Assembly (NCBI GenBank): GCA_003118195.1
Contig: BEXV01002179.1
Location: 9,820 to 28,278 of the forward strand
Direction: 5' to 3'
Length of the DNA stretch: 18,459 bases
Origin: Hemicentrotus pulcherrimus
Lineage: Eukaryota > Echinodermata > Echinoidea > Camarodonta > Strongylocentrotidae
The notes below the pieces were generated by a model that ran no database searches, had not been told where the DNA came from, and saw nothing but the letters and a program-made list of their open reading frames with translations. This document shows, one piece after another, positions 18,272 through 18,459 of this stretch. Position 1 is the stretch's first letter; every line of letters starts with the position of its first letter. The position numbers and the translations under genes were made by a program.

Positions 18272-18441
18272 GCAGCCTTTTCACACACAGCTAAAATTCT
18301 TTCAACATGACTAGTTTAAACGTGTTTCGAACGTGTTTAAACTAATCACGAGCCTTTCACACACAGAAATTTCGGTGCGATCTTTAATCGTTTCGTGATT
18401 AACTACTGCTCGTAAAATGCGCAGTAGTGCCTTTGCGCATT
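18272..18441. repeat. Cluster of nested inverted repeats
   Basis: The elements are: TAGTTTAAAC (18312-18321) with GTTTAAACTA (18335-18344) across a 13-base loop; TAATCACGA (18343-18351) with TCGTGATTA (18393-18401); ACTACTGC (18402-18409) with GCAGTAGT (18421-18428); and ATGCGCA (18417-18423) with TGCGCAT (18434-18440). A direct repeat, AGCC-(T)TTTCACACACAG, flanks the first palindrome (about 18273 and 18351). All arms listed pair perfectly. Confidence 0.8.
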
Positions 18442-18459
18442 GAAGGTCATGTCACGTCA
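18434..18459. promoter_or_regulatory. NRF1-like and CRE-like words at the window edge
   Basis: TGCGCAT (18434-18440) resembles half of the palindromic NRF1 site, and GTCACGTCA (18451-18459; minus strand TGACGTGAC) resembles a CREB/ATF site. Both are common in promoters of broadly expressed animal genes. They lie about 1 kb upstream of the ATG exon, so a promoter for the minus-strand gene is possible but not shown. Confidence 0.25.

Noticed and set aside
1..18459. CRISPR arrays, phage or bacterial operon features
   Set aside because: No regularly spaced short repeats with unique spacers, no ribosome binding sites and no dense coding; the sequence is clearly from an intron-bearing eukaryote.

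Overview
The window looks like nuclear DNA of a marine invertebrate animal. It is AT-rich and dense in short non-autonomous DNA transposons, carries a tRNA-derived SINE, is unusually rich in the self-complementary words ACATGT/TACATGTA and TACCGGTA, and has one widely spaced spliced gene with GT-AG introns. This texture fits echinoderms best in my experience, with amphioxus, hemichordates and bivalves as alternatives; I cannot settle this from sequence alone. There is no sign of bacterial operons, rRNA or a functional tRNA.

One protein-coding gene can be supported. It lies on the minus strand and has three coding exons joined in perfect phase: 17426-17300, 11000-8328 and 1454-1051, giving 1,067 residues. 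The start ATG has an in-frame stop 15 bases upstream in the same exon, all introns are phase 1, and each splice site has recognisable consensus. The large middle exon encodes an acidic, Ser/Pro-rich, apparently disordered protein with eleven copies of an RSGS-x-x-MF motif (consensus RSGSVEMF) spaced about 40 residues apart. The last exon encodes a basic C-terminal module. I do not recognise the family. The motif matches the AMPK/SIK/PKD-type basophilic kinase consensus, so a multi-site phosphorylation or docking protein is my best inference.

Region by region (plus-strand coordinates): 1-635 is a degenerate tandem repeat with (CT)n and (CA)n stretches; 871-876 is a possible poly(A) signal; 1051-1454 is the last coding exon. 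The 6.9-kb second intron (1455-8327) holds a tRNA-derived SINE, a GA-rich tract, a MITE (miniature inverted-repeat element) carrying a second repeat, an inverted copy of that second repeat, and a local duplication. 8328-11000 is the repeat-encoding exon. The 6.3-kb first intron (11001-17299) is a transposon graveyard: a TTAA-flanked MITE, a 31-bp-arm hairpin, a 26-bp perfect palindrome, a snap-back element, a GTGTTTCAC-type MITE, a hAT-like element with a clear 8-bp target duplication sitting inside another inverted-repeat element, and another MITE. 17300-17459 is the first coding exon with a short 5' UTR, and 18270-18459 is a cluster of nested inverted repeats with CRE-like and NRF1-like words that may belong to the promoter region.

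The most notable item is the eleven-copy motif array in an unrecognised protein, on an exon whose length is a multiple of three and whose skipping would keep frame.
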